Shown here piece by piece: positions 7,127-7,812 of a stretch of DNA of 7,812 bases. Source of the DNA: an uncultured Bacillaceae bacterium (GTDB taxonomy: Bacteria > Bacillota > Bacilli > Caldalkalibacillales > Caldalkalibacillaceae). Made by a program: the position numbers and the translations under genes. The stretch's first letter is position 1. Each line of letters opens with the position of its first letter. The notes beneath the pieces were generated by a model. That model had not been told where the DNA came from, made no database searches, and saw nothing but the letters and a program-made list of their open reading frames with translations. The stretch spans positions 1 to 7,812 of the forward strand of contig CALBTX010000025.1 of the NCBI GenBank assembly GCA_937967685.1, in the 5' to 3' direction.

Positions 7127-7223
7127 GGGGGCGGATGCGGTACTGGTGACCGCCCTGGACTTCAAATCCAAGCGGGGGGCACGTGCTGTCCCCGGTGGGT
7201 TCGATTCCCACACGCTCCCGCCA
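7127..7223 (+). tRNA. selC: tRNA-Sec (UCA anticodon)
   Basis: This 97-nt tRNA with encoded CCA inserts selenocysteine at UGA. The anticodon loop CTTCAAA (7160-7166) carries UCA at 7162-7164. The T arm is GTGGG-TTCGATT-CCCAC (7195-7211). The D stem is GCGGT (7137-7141) with 7149-7153. The very long variable arm, 7173-7194, has a CGGGG/CCCCG stem, which is typical of tRNA(Sec). The extended acceptor pairs 7127-7133 with 7213-7219, including one G-U pair. The expected eighth pair is G7134 with A7212, a mismatch. The base of the anticodon stem is C7155 opposite A7171, also not Watson-Crick. The discriminator is G7220, as in E. coli selC. It is divergent to the selB gene set, 267 bp from the hydrolase start. 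Confidence 0.96.
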
Positions 7224-7246
7224 TGACTGAATATGGGAAATCTTTG

Positions 7247-7272
7247 TCACCTGGATAGACGGTGATTTTTTT
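7247..7272 (+). terminator. Intrinsic terminator of selC
   Basis: TCACC (7247-7251) pairs with GGTGA (7261-7265) across a 9-nt loop and is followed directly by seven T residues (7266-7272). The stem is short, but the U tract and its place 23 nt after the tRNA 3' end support termination here, separating selC from the transporter genes. Confidence 0.65.
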
Positions 7273-7325
7273 ATGTTTGAATTTTCTCGTGACGGAAGCG
7301 GCATGAATGATCCATGTTATATCCG

Positions 7326-7334
7326 TGTTATAAT
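7326..7334 (+). promoter_or_regulatory. Extended -10 promoter for the SMR gene pair
   Basis: TGTTATAAT (7326-7334) is a perfect extended -10 (TG-N-TATAAT). The -35 region near 7306-7311 (AATGAT) is poor, as is common with extended -10 promoters. The predicted start near 7341 would give a leader of about 50 nt before the ATG at 7394, too short to hold a guanidine-I riboswitch. Confidence 0.55.
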
Positions 7335-7393
7335 AGCGGATAAATATGATTTCTGTCGAAAAATGTTTTCGGGCAGGGGTGGAGGAGTCAGCG

Positions 7394-7747
7394 ATGGCCT
7401 GGATATATGTTTTGCTGGCGAGTATTGTTGAAGTGGTTTGGGTGGTCGGCCTAAAATATTCCAGTACATGGTGGCACTGGGCTGGTACGATGCTGATGAT
7501 TGGGATCAGCTTTTATTTAATCATCAAGGCGTGCGAAAATCTGCCCTCAGGCACCGTTTATGCCGTTTTTACCGGACTGGGAGCGGCAGCGATCGTCCTC
7601 GTTGATTTTTTGGTCTTTCATGCCCATTTTTCTGTAATAAAAGTGGTCTTGATCGGGTTGATTGTCTCCGGTGTCATCGGTATAAAATTTACCACTGAGG
7701 AGAAGAGCGCAAGTCAAGCGGATCAACTCGAGCGGGGAGGAAGATGA
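7394..7747 (+). CDS. ykkC: SMR family transporter subunit, YkkC/Gdx-like
   Basis: This 117-residue, four-helix inner-membrane protein belongs to the small multidrug resistance family, which exchanges protons for small cations. Predicted helices lie at about 2-20, 29-48, 55-75 and 82-103. Helix 1 holds the essential Glu13 in the block VEVVWVVGLKY (12-22); W-x-VGLK is the mark of the SugE/Gdx (guanidinium exporter) branch rather than EmrE. LPSGTVYAVFTGLGAA (50-65) is the conserved helix-3 segment and closely resembles my recollection of Bacillus YkkC. The polar C-terminal tail makes it slightly longer than single-gene family members, which is typical of paired subunits. The ATG at 7394 follows GGAGGAG (7381-7387) by 6 nt and aligns with the family N-terminus; an in-frame ATG at 7346 lacks this. 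It is followed 1 nt later by a second SMR gene, so the pair is probably a heterodimer. The actual substrate is not shown by sequence. Confidence 0.9.
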   Translation: MAWIYVLLASIVEVVWVVGLKYSSTWWHWAGTMLMIGISFYLIIKACENLPSGTVYAVFTGLGAAAIVLVDFLVFHAHFSVIKVVLIGLIVSGVIGIKFTTEEKSASQADQLERGGR

Positions 7748-7748
7748 G

Positions 7749-7812
7749 ATGGCTTGGCTGTATCTTGTATTGGCCAGTTTCGGGGAAATTTTTGGGGTGA
7801 TGAGCATCAATC
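7749..7812 (+). CDS. ykkD: SMR family transporter partner subunit, YkkD-like (partial, runs off window)
   Basis: Only 21 codons are visible. They begin MAWLYLVLASFGEIF, an SMR helix 1 with the essential Glu at residue 13, the same place as in the preceding gene. The ATG at 7749 comes 1 nt after the upstream stop, and GGGGAGG (7734-7740) inside the upstream gene serves as ribosome binding site, so the two are translated from one message and probably coupled. The sequence after Glu13 (FGVMSIN) lacks the W-x-VGLK of the first subunit, as expected for the divergent second member of a YkkC/YkkD-type pair. The symbol is tentative because the rest of the gene is outside the window. Confidence 0.75.
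   Translation, partial: MAWLYLVLASFGEIFGVMSIN

Noticed and set aside
6921..7226. Plus-strand 101-codon frame crossing the selC promoter and tRNA
   Set aside because: It runs through a well-supported promoter and tRNA gene, has no recognisable domain and no good ribosome binding site.
7095..7304. Minus-strand open reading frame containing RVGIEPTGDSTCPP
   Set aside because: It is the antisense translation of the selC tRNA gene. Such tRNA-derived peptides are often mis-annotated as proteins; no ribosome binding site supports it.
7224..7393. Guanidine-II-like ACGG loops upstream of the SMR genes
   Set aside because: ACGG occurs near 7259 and 7292, but neither sits in a hairpin loop with a complementary stem, and the first belongs to the selC terminator.

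Overview
The window looks like chromosomal DNA from a Bacillaceae-type member of the Bacillota. Supporting signs are strong purine-rich ribosome binding sites (AGGAGG-like) before every gene, a YtoQ-family protein, a PonA-like class A penicillin-binding protein with an FN3 module and acidic tail, and a YkkC/YkkD-like transporter pair. I cannot name the species. The organism very probably decodes UGA as selenocysteine, because both selB and selC are present.

Layout. Positions 1-121 hold a 16-bp tandem repeat at the window edge and a perfect 17-bp hairpin that ends ytoQ (122-568, minus strand). A divergent intergenic region of about 244 bp separates ytoQ from a class A penicillin-binding protein gene (813-3416, plus strand). 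A convergent 69-bp gap follows. Then comes a compact minus-strand gene set that reads, in transcription order, alpha/beta hydrolase (6859-5939), selB (5942-3981) and a macro-domain protein (3959-3486). Hydrolase and selB overlap in an ATGA, and selB is 21 nt from the macro gene, so the three are probably co-transcribed. Divergent to them, on the plus strand, is selC, the selenocysteine tRNA (7127-7223), with its own promoter and a terminator. Last are two small multidrug-resistance (SMR) family genes (7394-7747, and 7749 running off the right end).

How it fits together. SelB binds GTP, Sec-tRNA(Sec) and the SECIS hairpin of selenoprotein mRNAs, and selC supplies the tRNA, so the centre-right of the window is half of a selenocysteine insertion system. 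selA, selD and any selenoprotein gene are not in the window. The two SMR genes probably form a heterodimeric guanidinium or small-cation exporter. The penicillin-binding protein and YtoQ are housekeeping-type genes with no visible link to selenium.

I did not find a clearly new system. The items most worth a second look are the hydrolase/selB/macro-domain gene set, unusual base pairs in the tRNA(Sec), and the SMR pair lacking a recognisable guanidine riboswitch.
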